Assembly: GCF_006170445.1 (NCBI RefSeq)
Contig: NZ_VCNA01000002.1
Location: forward strand, 310,001-374,000
Source of the DNA: Brevibacillus dissolubilis
GTDB lineage: Bacteria; Bacillota; Bacilli; Brevibacillales; Brevibacillaceae
Reading direction: 5' to 3'
Length of the DNA: 64,000 nucleotides
The first letter of the stretch is position 1; each line of letters starts with the position of its first letter. Shown one piece after another: positions 51,078 to 61,077 of this stretch. The translations under genes were made by a program, and so were the position numbers. The notes under the pieces are model-generated. The model was given only the letters and a program-made list of their open reading frames with translations. It was not told where the DNA came from and searched no databases.

Positions 51078-51256
51078 CTAATGTGAAAAACGGTCGTTTT
51101 TAGGATAATGGTTATTCAACTCTCGGGCAGGTTTGTGTAATAACAACTTTACATTTTGATTGTAACAGAAATAAACTAATAAATTTTGGTTAAATTGTTA
51201 AGGGGCATTCTAATTCCAAAATTAATTGATACTAAAAATGTAAAGGATGGGAACAC

Positions 51257-52096
51257 ATGCCGAAAATATACTGGTACTACGGATTGGTTATCATTGGCTC
51301 TATTATGTTAATCTATACGGTTTACAAAAAGAAAAATATACCTGATATTATTTCATTTTTTTCTTTTACTACAGCGGTGTCATGGATGATTGAAGGAGTT
51401 ATTCTTTTCATTCTGGATGCTTATGCCTATAAACCGGGGCTTTTTCAAGACCCTTTTGCTGAAAATATTATTGGTCATATGATTGCTAATACAGCATTAT
51501 GGGGTTCAACAGCTATTTTGGTTATGTTCTTTCAGATTTCAAACCCTTGGCTTTGCTTTGTATCTGTTTCTTTTATGTTGATTGAAGAATTTTTTCTTAA
51601 AATCGATGCCTACGAACAAAATTGGTGGAAAACCTATATGACAGGTATCGGGGTTTTTCTGTTTATGCTGGTTATGAAAAAGTGGTATTCGAGATTTTAT
51701 AGAAATGGTCACAAACTCCATCGTGTCATCACATTTTGGATGATTGCATGGTTTTTTATTAAAATACCAACAAGCATACTTACAGTGTTGGGGAAGGTTT
51801 TTTATAATGTGGACTGGTACGATAACATCTATCGGTCAAGTGCACTTTATGGCGCGTTTGTTTACGATGCTTTTATGGCTTCCATTTTTACACTCTTTGT
51901 TAGTGTATTTAAAAAAACTTATTGGTGCATAGTACCGATTATCATAATAGTTGTAGGGGACATCTTTCTGTACTATATGGATATTTTGACATTTCACAAT
52001 GGATGGAATTTAATCTACCTAATCATTTTCCAAACACTGTCTCTAGGCTTGTTTATATTATGCGAAAAATTTACGTTGAAACCTCTTCACAATTAA
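51257..52096 (+). CDS. Uncharacterised polytopic membrane protein, AT-rich
   Basis: This 279-residue protein has about eight hydrophobic segments separated by short, aromatic-rich loops. It resembles the CBO0543-type group of Bacillota membrane proteins of unknown function, but I see no decisive motif. GGATGGGAAC precedes the ATG at 51257. The gene is markedly AT-rich against the flanking radical SAM and chemoreceptor genes and lies in a patch of broken genes, which suggests recent acquisition. Role unknown. Confidence 0.6.
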   Translation: MPKIYWYYGLVIIGSIMLIYTVYKKKNIPDIISFFSFTTAVSWMIEGVILFILDAYAYKPGLFQDPFAENIIGHMIANTALWGSTAILVMFFQISNPWLCFVSVSFMLIEEFFLKIDAYEQNWWKTYMTGIGVFLFMLVMKKWYSRFYRNGHKLHRVITFWMIAWFFIKIPTSILTVLGKVFYNVDWYDNIYRSSALYGAFVYDAFMASIFTLFVSVFKKTYWCIVPIIIIVVGDIFLYYMDILTFHNGWNLIYLIIFQTLSLGLFILCEKFTLKPLHN

Positions 52097-52255
52097 CCCC
52101 TTTGCTCCTTCATCGGTGCAGTCTTCATACGATCCCAAAAAGCCTCAAACTCATCTTCGCAAAGCCACATGATACTCTCACTCTCTTCATCCGCCGTCCA
52201 CACTACTTCATTGTCAAGCCAGCGAGCCTACCTTGTTTTCTACAATCACTTTCAT
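52093..52255 (-). pseudogene. Small frameshifted gene remnant
   Basis: An ATG at 52255 opens MKVIVENKVGSLA and then a stop. Removing one base near 52230 joins it to ARWLDNEVVWTADEESES and IMWLCEDEFEAFWDRM, ending at 52093. The joined product of about 53 residues reads as a natural protein but I recognise no family. It converges with the AT-rich membrane gene and overlaps its stop by 4 bp. Confidence 0.35.
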
Positions 52256-52296
52256 GAAGGGTTCTGCCAAGTCTGCCTGATTAGTTAGGTTGTTAA

Positions 52297-53688
52297 TTAT
52301 TGTTCTTCCATCACAATCTGACCCAACGTATGCGAAATACGCTCCAACTCCCGCACACTCTCCACCATACTCTGCACGCGTTGGTTCTGCTCTTCCGCAT
52401 TGGCAAGCATCTCTTCCGTCGCAGCGGATGTCTCTTCCGTAATCCCAAAGACCGATTCCACTTCACGCAGTATCGTGGTTGAGAACTGTTCCAGACTGCG
52501 TACCAGATCCTCCACAGCATTGGCCTGTTGTACGACCTGCTCGGTATTAACAGAGATCCGTTCAAAAATCGTCTCCACCCGCTTCGTCGCCATGCCGCTC
52601 GATTCAACAGCAGTTTGACCTGCATTCACCTGTTCGGCCACCTGCTCGGACTTCGACTTGATGCTCTCCAAGATCGCAGCGATTTCCCGCGTGGACTGTT
52701 GCGAGTCTTCTGCCAGCTTACGCACCTCATCTGCTACGACAGCAAAGCCTCTACCCTGTTCGCCTGCACGGGCTGCCTCAATCGCCGCATTGAGCGCCAA
52801 CAGATTTGCCGATGATCTGGCTCACTTCTCCCATCGAGTCGGACAAGCTGCTCATCTCGCGGTTCCCCTCGTTGGTGATCTGTGCAGTAGACTGGGACAG
52901 CTCGCGCATCGAGTCAGACGCGCTTGCTACAGATTGGATGCTTTGATTGATCCCGTGCATGGAATCATTCATGCCGTTGACACTGATCGTCTGGGATTCG
53001 ATGCCGTGTGCGATCTCATTGAAGGCCGTCGTTACTTCATTCGATATCTTTCCAGTGATAACCGCGTTTTCCCGCAGATGACCGCTCACCTGATTGAGCA
53101 AGGTCGCCGATTGTTGTACCTCTGCAAAAATACCGTCCATTTTTTCCTTAGCCTGCTGGGATTCCTTGGCATAATTCACCACATTGCGGAGCATCCCGTG
53201 ACCGATTCTGCTCTGCATCACCAGAACACCTGTCACCAGAAAAAGAAACGAGTTGATCGTCAACAGCTTGAGATGATCCAATCCGATGAACATCGTGTCA
53301 TGATGAGTGAAAAAGAAAGTATTGGTCAGGACTAGTGCGATAGTCCCGGACATGATAATCGGTTTTTGATCGTGATAAAGCGTCGAGATCGCCAGGCTGT
53401 AATAGACCATCAGATAGGTAGGCATGGTTGCTCCAGTGCCATCATCAGGGCAGTCAGAATCCCCAGCGCTGCTACCACTACATACTTGATCTGGGCAACC
53501 ATCACTTTTCGCCAGATCAAAGCGTGAACACATAGGCAAATCAAGCTCCCTACGATCAGCAGAGACAAGATAATCTGCATACCCGATTGAGATATGATGT
53601 AAGAAACAAGACCAATAACAAGCGAAAACCAAAGGAGTTTGATAAGCAGCCGGTTACGTTGATGAATGAGTTCTAGTTGTTGATCCAT
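52297..53688 (-). pseudogene. Methyl-accepting chemotaxis-type protein, broken by two frameshifts
   Basis: Three frames together make one chemoreceptor. From 53688 (MDQQLELIHQ, GGAG upstream) to about 53425 run two to three membrane segments. A shift then leads into PTYLMVYYSLAIS and the rest of the membrane domain and first signalling helix, down to about 52822 ([14 protein letters not shown]). A second shift, with loss of about eight residues, leads into [20 protein letters not shown], the hairpin tip, and the second helix, ending at 52297. The lost segment lies in the kinase-contact tip, so the gene cannot make a normal receptor. Sequencing error is the alternative. Confidence 0.75.
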
Positions 53689-53950
53689 GATGTTCTCCTT
53701 TGCCAAATAATGGAACAGGATGGTAAGCGCAACAAGTTCCCGAAAAAAACAGGGTAGACCAAAATGCTCATAAAACCTATATCTACATGCAAATCATTAA
53801 CAGTGTTTCTATTATTTTCACTGCACATATGTCTTTTGATAGAGATGAAAACAAGCCTTTCTGCCTAGGAAAAAAACGGGATTTTTCGTAGAATCGTGGG
53901 GATTTATCAAGTAAAATGATAGAATACTAGAACTGACAGATTGGCTGGTG

Positions 53951-55159
53951 ATGATGGTGAAAAAGTGCATGACGACCGCACTGGCTTTCGCCGCCTTGCT
54001 CTTCCCTGGGCAGGCTTTCGCATCTACATACGTGGTGGCTCCTGGAGACACTTTATATAAGATTGCTAAAATACATAATGTTTCGGTACAAGTCATTGTC
54101 CAACAGAATCAATTGGAGAATGAAACCATCCAAGTGGGACAGACCCTGCAGATCGGTGGAACAGCGGCAGCTACCCCGACGGCTCCGGCTGGTTCTTCTG
54201 TACAAACATCTTCCCCGGCTGCCCCTGCCTCAAACCAAGCAAAAACTGCCACCGTAACTTATGGCCAACATGTCTTGGTTCCCTCCCAGCAAGTGACGGC
54301 CAAATCCAGCGGGCCGATTCAATTGGTTCCGGCACCTGCCCATGTGTCCGCTGCAAGCAAAAACAAGACGACAGGAAGCACGGCAGCTTCTGCTCCTGCT
54401 AAGCAGTCTTCTTCTGCATCGCAGACATCTTCCGGGTCTTCTTCCTCTTCTACTGATGCAGCCTCATCATCGGTTGGCACAGGCACTTCCAACGGCTCTG
54501 CTCCATCCGCTCCGGCTACACCTGTCGTTACTCCGTCCACAGTAATCGAAGCAGGCAAACAGGCCCGCGTGTCCGCCAATGTGCTCAACGCCCGCCAATC
54601 CCCTTCTGTATCGGCTCCAATCGTGGGCAAGCTTTCAGCCGGGATGCTGGTCAAGGTACTCGAAGGCGGCAGTGAATGGACCAAAATCTCTTATAACAGC
54701 GGCGAAGCCTATGTCGCTACCATGTATCTTGACAGCGTAGTCTCGCTTCCTACAGATGGCTACACTGGCGCGGACGGCAATACCGAGCTTCTGGAAAAGC
54801 TCAATGAACTGACAAAGCCTCTGCTTGGTATCCCATATATCTACGGCGGCACCACGACAGCAGGTTTTGACTGCAGCGGTTTTACCAGCTATGTGTTCTT
54901 GCAGCTGGGGGTTACCCTCCCACGTACCTCTGATGAACAGTTCCGTGTCGGCCAAGAAATACCGATGGAGGAGCTCGTACCGGGCGATCTGCTTTTCTAT
55001 GATGCGCTTAACAAGGGCAAGGTTTCCCACGTTGCGATCTACATGGGCGATGGGATCATGATTCACGCCAATGGCACCGAAGTCCGTTATGAAAAAGTAG
55101 TGAATATGCACAAGCTCTATCCGTTTTATGGTGCGAAGCGCTTGATTCCGTCGAACTAG
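53951..55159 (+). CDS. Secreted LysM-SH3-NlpC/P60 peptidoglycan hydrolase
   Basis: About 402 residues: signal peptide (1-24, ending AFA), one LysM domain (27-70; YVVAPGDTLYKIAKIHNVSV), a long Ser/Thr/Ala/Pro-rich linker (75-195), an SH3b domain (about 198-255; ANVLNARQSPSVSAPIVGKL) and a C-terminal NlpC/P60 domain with catalytic Cys in GFDCSGFTSYVF and His in KVSHVAIYMGDG. Such enzymes cut gamma-D-Glu-diamino acid bonds in wall peptides. The ribosome site is weak; GTG 53948, ATG 53951 and ATG 53954 are all possible starts. It has its own terminator. Confidence 0.88.
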   Translation: MMVKKCMTTALAFAALLFPGQAFASTYVVAPGDTLYKIAKIHNVSVQVIVQQNQLENETIQVGQTLQIGGTAAATPTAPAGSSVQTSSPAAPASNQAKTATVTYGQHVLVPSQQVTAKSSGPIQLVPAPAHVSAASKNKTTGSTAASAPAKQSSSASQTSSGSSSSSTDAASSSVGTGTSNGSAPSAPATPVVTPSTVIEAGKQARVSANVLNARQSPSVSAPIVGKLSAGMLVKVLEGGSEWTKISYNSGEAYVATMYLDSVVSLPTDGYTGADGNTELLEKLNELTKPLLGIPYIYGGTTTAGFDCSGFTSYVFLQLGVTLPRTSDEQFRVGQEIPMEELVPGDLLFYDALNKGKVSHVAIYMGDGIMIHANGTEVRYEKVVNMHKLYPFYGAKRLIPSN

Positions 55160-55188
55160 ACGGTTGACGGTTGAGCTAATAGAAAAAG

Positions 55189-55245
55189 AAGAGCCGAAGA
55201 TGACCTGCCAAGCTGCGGCAGGATCATTTTTCGGCTCTTTTTTGG
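55189..55245 (+). terminator. Terminator of the NlpC/P60 gene
   Basis: AAGAGCCGAA (55189-55198) pairs with TTCGGCTCTT (55230-55239), with an inner CCTGCC/GGCAGG stem and a run of T after it. Confidence 0.85.
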
Positions 55246-55261
55246 TAGTAACATTCCCCTG

Positions 55262-55750
55262 CTATTCCCGGCGCAGCTGCATGAACGTCCCTGTCGACGT
55301 CGCCACCAGGTCGCCTCGATCATTGTGAATCTCACAGCTCATCTGCAAGACGTCTCTGGCCCGGTTCAGCACGCGGGTCGTGGCAATCAGCTGCTTGCCG
55401 GTACCTGCGTGATGGTAGTTGATATGCATATCGAGGGTGATGAACTTGTCCCGCTCGGAATCAGCCAGATGCAGCTCCAGCATCCAAGCCATCGCCATGT
55501 CTGCCAAGGTCGCCGTGATGCCGCCATACACGATGCGGTACGGATTGAGCAGCTCACGCGTGATCGGCATCGAGCAGATAAATACGGATTTGGGATCGTC
55601 ACTCGGCTCGATGCTGAGGTTGAGGAAGTTGCCCAGAAACGGATATTTGTTCGTCTTCATATTCTCCAAGGTCTCGACGATCCGCTCGAGTACTTTGGTA
55701 TCACGGTCAGAGAGAGATTCGATTCTTTGGATAAGGGCTAGTTTGTCCAA
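55262..55750 (-). CDS. Hotdog-fold (PaaI/YbgC-like) thioesterase
   Basis: About 162 residues. The region 75-150 has the hotdog signature NPYRIVYGGITATLADMAMAWM and DMHINYHHAGTGKQLIATTRV, with Asn/Asp in place of the usual HGG catalytic trio. The preceding 60 residues are helical. Members hydrolyse acyl-CoA thioesters. TTG at 55750 is 8 nt from AGGAG; the GTG at 55756 is too close to it. It lies between two unrelated terminators, so it is a single-gene unit. Confidence 0.75.
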   Translation of the reverse strand: MDKLALIQRIESLSDRDTKVLERIVETLENMKTNKYPFLGNFLNLSIEPSDDPKSVFICSMPITRELLNPYRIVYGGITATLADMAMAWMLELHLADSERDKFITLDMHINYHHAGTGKQLIATTRVLNRARDVLQMSCEIHNDRGDLVATSTGTFMQLRRE

Positions 55751-55815
55751 CGTCACAGCTCCTGTCAGTGTATTAGTCTATCTCATTGTAAAATTCTTTC
55801 TTCGGTGTGTAAAGA

Positions 55816-55852
55816 ACAGACGGGCTTGCGAGTTGATCGTAAGCCCGTCTGT
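55816..55852 (-). terminator. Hairpin after the nitroreductase gene
   Basis: ACAGACGGGCTT (55816-55827) pairs perfectly with AAGCCCGTCTGT (55841-55852). The T run on the minus strand is weak (TTCTTT). Confidence 0.6.
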
Positions 55853-55869
55853 CTATGGGTGTGGCCTAC

Positions 55870-56430
55870 TTACAACCAAGTAGATTTTTCGGTAAAAGCT
55901 GTGCGCTTCGTCGCAGGAGTCTTACCTTCGGCTGGGTAACCGATGAAGATGGTACCTACCACTTTGCGGTTTTCTGGAGCGCCGATGAACTGATGCAGGC
56001 GCTCGTCACGCACCAGCCCGACGCCACGGGTACGCCAGACGAAGCCAAGGTCAAGCTCCTGTGCAGCCAGCCACATGGAGTGAATCGCACAGCAGACGGC
56101 GTATTCGTTATCCTCAGAGGAAGCCTCATCGCCTGAGATGACATCTGCCGTTGCAACGATGATCAATGGGGTGTTGTCCAGGACAGCGATCGATTCCTTG
56201 ACCAGATGCGGCTTGGTCGGAAAACGTTCGTTGAGATAGGCGAGCGCCATGTCGTAATAGCGTTGCTTGGCTTCACCTCGGATGACGTAAAAATGCCACG
56301 GCTCGCGCAGTCGGTCATTGGGCGCGAGGGTGGCAGCTTCAAGCAGCTGATGGATCTTGGCTTCCTCTACTTCACGGCCATCGTAGTTACGGACAGCGCG
56401 GCGGGTTTGGAGTGATTGCAGAATAGACAT
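55870..56430 (-). CDS. Nitroreductase-family flavoprotein
   Basis: This 186-residue protein has the FMN-binding start RRAVRNYDGREV near residue 10, AATLAPNDRLREPWHFYVI near 32 and the late GFVWRTRGVG and IFIGYPAEG segments of the nitroreductase family. These dimeric enzymes use FMN and NAD(P)H to reduce nitro compounds or quinones. It lies 29 bp downstream of the cobalt-transporter ATPase gene and may be the last gene of that operon. BluB relatives, which make the B12 ligand DMB, belong to this superfamily, but I see nothing specific to BluB here. Confidence 0.85.
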   Translation of the reverse strand: MSILQSLQTRRAVRNYDGREVEEAKIHQLLEAATLAPNDRLREPWHFYVIRGEAKQRYYDMALAYLNERFPTKPHLVKESIAVLDNTPLIIVATADVISGDEASSEDNEYAVCCAIHSMWLAAQELDLGFVWRTRGVGLVRDERLHQFIGAPENRKVVGTIFIGYPAEGKTPATKRTAFTEKSTWL

Positions 56431-56459
56431 GGTGCGGGATCCTCCTTTTGATTAGATGA

Positions 56460-57368
56460 TTATGAGTGAAAAAGGCGGCGGAATTCTTCGATGGTTCTGG
56501 GGGCTTTGGCTGGTATACATCTGGAAAATGATGCCGAAGCTGCCCCCGACGTTTCCATAGTTGGTGCTCCTGTTGTTGATGCCCCCACTGTACCAGCCTC
56601 TTGCAACGTCTCCCACACCTCATACAACAGCGGCACACCAAGATGTATCTCCTCTAGCACCTCACGCTGGGCGAACACTTCGTGCGGCTCCCCTTCGAGC
56701 AACAGCTTGCCCTGATGCATCACCAGCACCCAGTCCGCCCAGGCATAGGCAAGATTGAGGTCATGGGTCGCCATCAGGATGGTGGTTCCGCTCTCGTGAA
56801 TCTGTTCACATTGGCGTAACAGCAGGTTCGTGTGGTGCTGGTCGAGATAGGCGGTCGGCTCGTCGAGGATCAGCAGCTTGGGAGCAAGCACCATGACTCC
56901 TGCGAGCGCCACCTGCTTCTTTTGCCCGAGGCTTAAGTGGTGCACCGGGTTGCGCGCGATGGCGGTCAGGTCAAATCGCTCCAGTGCCTGACAGACGCGC
57001 TCTCTGACTTCGGCATCAGACAGACCGAGATTGCACAGACCGTACGAAATGTCCGCCTCCACCGTGCTTGCGACCAGCTGCTGTTCCGGGTCTTGAAACA
57101 CCAGACCGACTAAGCGGCGCAGCTCCATGAGTGATCGGCGGTCATAGCGAAGCGGCTCTCCCTTCCAGCGCACCTCTCCTCTGTCCGGACGGTGAATCCC
57201 GTTGGAATGCAGAAAAAACGTGGATTTCCCAGAGCCGTTTTGCCCGAGCAGGACGGTTTTCTTGCCTTCGGGGATGCGGAGGGTGAGCTGGTCGAGCGCC
57301 GGCCGGTCGGTGAGCGGGTATGTATAGGTGATGTCGATCAGTTCTAGTAGATTCTGTGTTGTTGTCAT
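56460..57368 (-). CDS. cbiO: Cobalt ECF transporter ATPase CbiO
   Basis: This 302-residue ABC ATPase has Walker A (GQNGSGKST), Q-loop FQDPEQQL (the ECF-type pattern), signature LSLGQKK and Walker B LLILDEPTAYLD. The last 70 residues are variable and low in complexity (TVGASTTGAPTMETSGAASA), beyond the usual end. It powers the CbiMNQO importer for cobalt. It lies 6 bp after cbiQ in the same operon. Confidence 0.9.
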   Translation of the reverse strand: MTTTQNLLELIDITYTYPLTDRPALDQLTLRIPEGKKTVLLGQNGSGKSTFFLHSNGIHRPDRGEVRWKGEPLRYDRRSLMELRRLVGLVFQDPEQQLVASTVEADISYGLCNLGLSDAEVRERVCQALERFDLTAIARNPVHHLSLGQKKQVALAGVMVLAPKLLILDEPTAYLDQHHTNLLLRQCEQIHESGTTILMATHDLNLAYAWADWVLVMHQGKLLLEGEPHEVFAQREVLEEIHLGVPLLYEVWETLQEAGTVGASTTGAPTMETSGAASASFSRCIPAKAPRTIEEFRRLFHS

Positions 57369-57374
57369 GTTGGT

Positions 57375-58202
57375 CTAACCTCCAATCCACCACTGTATGA
57401 GAAGCAGCACGACGGTACCGCTGCACGCCAGATAAAGAAAGCGGCGGGATGATGTATGCTCGCTTGAGGTCACCACGCGCAGTTCGCCTGTGTAGCCTCT
57501 CGCTGTCAGGGCGATGGATAATCCACGGTATCGTTGCATCGAGCGGGTAAAAAGCTGTGCTCCAAGCATTCCGACGTCGCGGATGCGGTGGCGAAGATGC
57601 TGATGGCCTCCCCGTGAGGCTTGGGCTACCCACAGCTCGTGTGCGCATCCCCACAGGACGAAGATAAAACGGTACGTAAGCAGGATCAGTTCGGTAAAAA
57701 TAGCCGGAAGCCGAAGCATCCGCAGCGTATACAGAAGCTCGGTCAGCGGTACGGTTACGAGTAAAAACAGCATACAGGATACGGCAGCAATCGAACGAGT
57801 GATGAGATGAAGTGCGTTTTGCAAGCCATCGTAGCTGATGTATAGCGTAGTTGAACTACTGATGGTGAGACTGGCGAAGATGTGACTTGTATCGGCTTCC
57901 ATCGAAACTGCTGATTGCACGGCGGTTACGGGTTCTGTCCCGCTCCCCCACTCCAGCAGCAGGGCTGGCAGGCTGACGAGTACGAACAGCATCGGCAGCA
58001 GCAGCATTTTTAGATAAAAGAGAGTAGGCACACGGGCCCCCCCGACGATCCAATAGCTCACCCAGACGAGTGCGGTGACCTGCACCAACGGACCGCTGAC
58101 CAGCACGGCCAATAAGGTCAGCAGCGCAAAGGTGATTTTGTGTCCGGCCGTCACATCACGCAGTCCGTTGTTGTGTGAAATCGATTCAAGCGGAAAGGTC
58201 AT
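57375..58202 (-). CDS. cbiQ: Cobalt ECF transporter T component CbiQ
   Basis: This 275-residue membrane protein has about six hydrophobic segments. It starts FPLESISHNNGLRDV and carries the family motifs AQASRGGHQH and ARGYTGEL, the coupling helices that touch the ATPase. It links CbiO to the CbiM/CbiN substrate unit. Its ATG overlaps the cbiN stop (ATGA), showing coupling. Confidence 0.92.
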   Translation of the reverse strand: MTFPLESISHNNGLRDVTAGHKITFALLTLLAVLVSGPLVQVTALVWVSYWIVGGARVPTLFYLKMLLLPMLFVLVSLPALLLEWGSGTEPVTAVQSAVSMEADTSHIFASLTISSSTTLYISYDGLQNALHLITRSIAAVSCMLFLLVTVPLTELLYTLRMLRLPAIFTELILLTYRFIFVLWGCAHELWVAQASRGGHQHLRHRIRDVGMLGAQLFTRSMQRYRGLSIALTARGYTGELRVVTSSEHTSSRRFLYLACSGTVVLLLIQWWIGG

Positions 58203-58543
58203 TCGATGCTCCTGTTGGCTTGTGGGTGTGGCTGATGCAGTTGATCTTGCTGCTGGGCTTCTTTATGCGAGCGGCCTTTGTAAAAACCAATCGCATACCC
58301 GATCACCCCCGCACCGATGGCGGCTTGGACAGCAAACAGCAGGCTCTCCGTCTCCCCGCCCGGCGGCTCAAGCAATGGCTCAAACCATGCCTGATAGCCC
58401 GGTGCGAGTTCGCCGATCGCTTCCTGTGCGGTACCGTCTGATCCGCCAAATTCGGAATCCTTGACCAGAATCAACGGCAGAACCGTAATCACGACAACGG
58501 CGAGCAAAAGACAGATGTTGATCCATTTAGATGCGCGTGTCAT
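58199..58543 (-). CDS. cbiN: Cobalt transport protein CbiN
   Basis: This 114-residue protein has two membrane segments joined by an exported loop containing [15 protein letters not shown] and [21 protein letters not shown], the classic CbiN signature. CbiN assists metal loading of CbiM. Its ATG overlaps the cbiM stop by 4 bp. The 30-residue charged tail is longer than usual. Confidence 0.92.
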   Translation of the reverse strand: MTRASKWINICLLLAVVVITVLPLILVKDSEFGGSDGTAQEAIGELAPGYQAWFEPLLEPPGGETESLLFAVQAAIGAGVIGYAIGFYKGRSHKEAQQQDQLHQPHPQANRSIE

Positions 58544-59301
58544 TGGGTTCCCTCCCGTTTGAACAGTTGGAGCTGCTTGAGTTCAGCGGCATTGTACGTG
58601 TGAATCAGGTTCCAGACCAGCACGGTAAGCAGTCCTTCGCTGATCGCCAGCGGAATCTGTGTAATGGCAAAAATACCAGCGAATTTGCCCAGCGATGCAA
58701 GCATCCCCCCCTGCTCTGCCGGGAAAGCAAGCGCCAGCTGGAGTGAGGTGACGAGATAGGTGGTCAGGTTGGCAAGCATAGCCGCAAGAAAAACGGCTAC
58801 GCGCTGTTTCCCGCCGAAGCGCATCGTCCAGCGATATACGCCGTAACCCACGAACGGCCCGACGACCGCCATCGAAAAGGCATTGGCTCCCAGTGTCGTA
58901 AGCCCGCCGTGCGCGAGCAGCAACGCTTGGAAAACAAGTACGATGGTACCAAGCACTGTCATCGCCTGCGGGCCAAACAGGATAGCCCCAAGCCCTGTTC
59001 CTGTCGGATGTGAGCTGCTGCCTGTCACAGACGGGAGCTTCAGCGCGGACAGGACAAAGGCAAAGGCCCCCGCGAGTCCGAGCAAGAGCTTCAGCTCGGG
59101 ATTATCACGGACGATTTTTTGCAGGGAACGGATGCCCCAGATGAAGAACGGTACAAACATCGCCCACCAGAACAGCGCCCAGCCTAATGGCAAAAATCCT
59201 TCCATAATATGCATGGCGTGTGCGGTCTCTGGTGTGGTGAGTGTGATGTAGAGGGTGAGTGCTGTGATCAGAGTGAACGAGGTCATTGTGAGTTTTCGCA
59301 T
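58540..59301 (-). CDS. cbiM: Cobalt ECF transporter substrate-specificity protein CbiM
   Basis: The ATG at 59301 has GGAGGG 7 nt upstream; the frame opens further upstream at 59439 without a ribosome site. The roughly 253-residue product has a signal peptide ending at AHA and then [17 protein letters not shown], whose new N-terminal Met-His binds the metal in CbiM. Six further membrane segments include [20 protein letters not shown]. It captures Co2+ for B12 synthesis. No riboswitch was recognised in the 146-bp gap to cbiP. Confidence 0.92.
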   Translation of the reverse strand: MRKLTMTSFTLITALTLYITLTTPETAHAMHIMEGFLPLGWALFWWAMFVPFFIWGIRSLQKIVRDNPELKLLLGLAGAFAFVLSALKLPSVTGSSSHPTGTGLGAILFGPQAMTVLGTIVLVFQALLLAHGGLTTLGANAFSMAVVGPFVGYGVYRWTMRFGGKQRVAVFLAAMLANLTTYLVTSLQLALAFPAEQGGMLASLGKFAGIFAITQIPLAISEGLLTVLVWNLIHTYNAAELKQLQLFKREGTQ

Positions 59302-59447
59302 GACCGAACCCTCCTTTTTCATAGTGATAAATTTTTTGGAAAACAGGTTGCTTCTTAGATGGAGCATTCTTATTCGATCGTGCTTTTTACTATTGTTCTT
59401 GTTTGGCCTGGGTTTTGCCTGAATGTTGACTCGAGCCATTTTACGAT

Positions 59448-61028
59448 CTAGCGGTTGATCACAGCGCTTGCTGTCGGCATGCCAAGGATTTGATAGAGCT
59501 TGTCCATATCAAGATGCTCTTCGACATGGCGGGCCAGCATATTGTAAGCTTCCTCACGGCGGACAGACTCGGGGACTACCTCGTCTGAGAGCGGCTGGAG
59601 TCCTTTTTCGACACGGATTTGATTGGTCAGCTGACGTGTCAGGTGGCGGTTGTGGAAGATGCCGTGCAGGTACGTGCCGAGCACACGGCCATCTGCGGAG
59701 ATGGCGCCGTCTTCCCGACCGTCTTCGAGCAGAACAAAAGGCTTGGCCTGTGTGCGGTCAAGGGTGCTGACGCCGAGGTGGATTTCGTAGCCGGTGAGGG
59801 TCGACTCTGTTGGTGTTGGTGCTTCAAAATCCTGATCGGCTGGTGTCAGAAAGGACGGTTGATAGAGACGCCCCGCGATCTGCACGGTTCGTTTGGTAGG
59901 ATTGAACACGGTTTCGACCGGCAACAATCCGAGTCCGGCATACTCTCCCCCTGTCCCCTCTACCGCATGCGGGTCATAGAGATGGGTTCCGAGCATTTGG
60001 TAGCCGCCGCAGATTCCGATGACGCGTTTGCCTTTTTCATGGTGACAAAGGATCGCTTGGTCAAGACCGGTCTGTTGCAGCCAGAGGTAATCCTCCACCG
60101 TGTTTTTCGTACCAGGAATGATGATCAGGTCGGGCTGGCCCAGCTCGCGCGCGTTGCTGACATAGCGCACACCAGCGTCCGGCTCGTCGAACAGTGGATC
60201 AAAGTCGGTAAAATTGGAGATACGAGGCAGGCGGATCACGGCGATGTCGATGGCAAACTCGCCTTGGCGCGGGCGTTTGAGCCGGAGCGCGGAGAGTGCG
60301 AGTGAGTCCTCTGCTTCGATGTCGACGTTCATATAAGGCAGCACCGCGAGCACCGGGATGCCTGTGCGCTCCTCCAGCCATTGGACACCGTCATCGAGCA
60401 GGTCGCGGCGTCCACGGAATTTGTTGATGATAAAGCCTTTGATACGCTGGCGCTCGTCTTCGGGCAGCAGCTCAAGCGTACCGATAATGGAGGCAAACAC
60501 CCCACCGCGCTCGATGTCCGCCACGAGGATGACGGATGCATCAGCCAAATGGGCCATCCGCATGTTGGCAATATCTCGGTCGCGCAGGTTGACTTCGGCT
60601 GGGCTTCCCGCCCCTTCAAGGATAAGCAGGTCGTATTCGTTTTGCAGGCGCAAAAGTGCTTCGTGGGCGATCGGAAGCGCTTCCTTGACATAGGTTTCAC
60701 GGTATTCCTTGGCATCGAGGTCGGCATGGCGGCGTCCGTGGACGATGATCTCGGCTACCATGTCTTGCTTGGGCTTGAGCAATATCGGGTTCATATCCGT
60801 CGTCGCCACGACACGGCATGCTTCGGCTTGGACGCCTTGGGCGCGGCCGATCTCGCCGCCATCCTGAGTGACGTAGGAGTTGAGCGCCATATTTTGCGAT
60901 TTGAACGGGGCGACGCGGACGCCTTTATTGGCAAACATCCGGCACAGGGCGGTACAGATCAGGCTTTTGCCTACATCGGAGGCGGTGCCTTGGATCATCA
61001 GGGCGCGGGCTTGTGACGATGGAGTCAT
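59448..61028 (-). CDS. cbiP: Cobyric acid synthase (CbiP/CobQ)
   Basis: This 526-residue protein has an N-terminal dethiobiotin-synthetase-like domain ([32 protein letters not shown]) and a C-terminal class I glutamine amidotransferase domain with the nucleophile Cys in [10 protein letters not shown] near 343 and His in YLHGIFHN near 450. It amidates four carboxylates of adenosylcobyrinic diamide using glutamine and ATP. AGGAGGG lies 7 nt before the ATG. It is in the B12 operon, 49 bp after cobO. Confidence 0.93.
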   Translation of the reverse strand: MTPSSQARALMIQGTASDVGKSLICTALCRMFANKGVRVAPFKSQNMALNSYVTQDGGEIGRAQGVQAEACRVVATTDMNPILLKPKQDMVAEIIVHGRRHADLDAKEYRETYVKEALPIAHEALLRLQNEYDLLILEGAGSPAEVNLRDRDIANMRMAHLADASVILVADIERGGVFASIIGTLELLPEDERQRIKGFIINKFRGRRDLLDDGVQWLEERTGIPVLAVLPYMNVDIEAEDSLALSALRLKRPRQGEFAIDIAVIRLPRISNFTDFDPLFDEPDAGVRYVSNARELGQPDLIIIPGTKNTVEDYLWLQQTGLDQAILCHHEKGKRVIGICGGYQMLGTHLYDPHAVEGTGGEYAGLGLLPVETVFNPTKRTVQIAGRLYQPSFLTPADQDFEAPTPTESTLTGYEIHLGVSTLDRTQAKPFVLLEDGREDGAISADGRVLGTYLHGIFHNRHLTRQLTNQIRVEKGLQPLSDEVVPESVRREEAYNMLARHVEEHLDMDKLYQILGMPTASAVINR

Positions 61029-61077
61029 CTGCGCTCCCTCCTTTTTTTGGTAGAACGGCTTTGTTGCATAGCCTTAT

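Noticed and set aside
55870-56430. Assignment of the nitroreductase as BluB (DMB synthase) because it follows the B12 transporter
   Set aside because: No BluB-specific features were visible and the family is broad; left as a general nitroreductase.
59302-59447. Cobalamin riboswitch between cbiP and cbiM
   Set aside because: No B12-box-like sequence was found in this 146-bp gap; the operon's promoter is probably right of the window.
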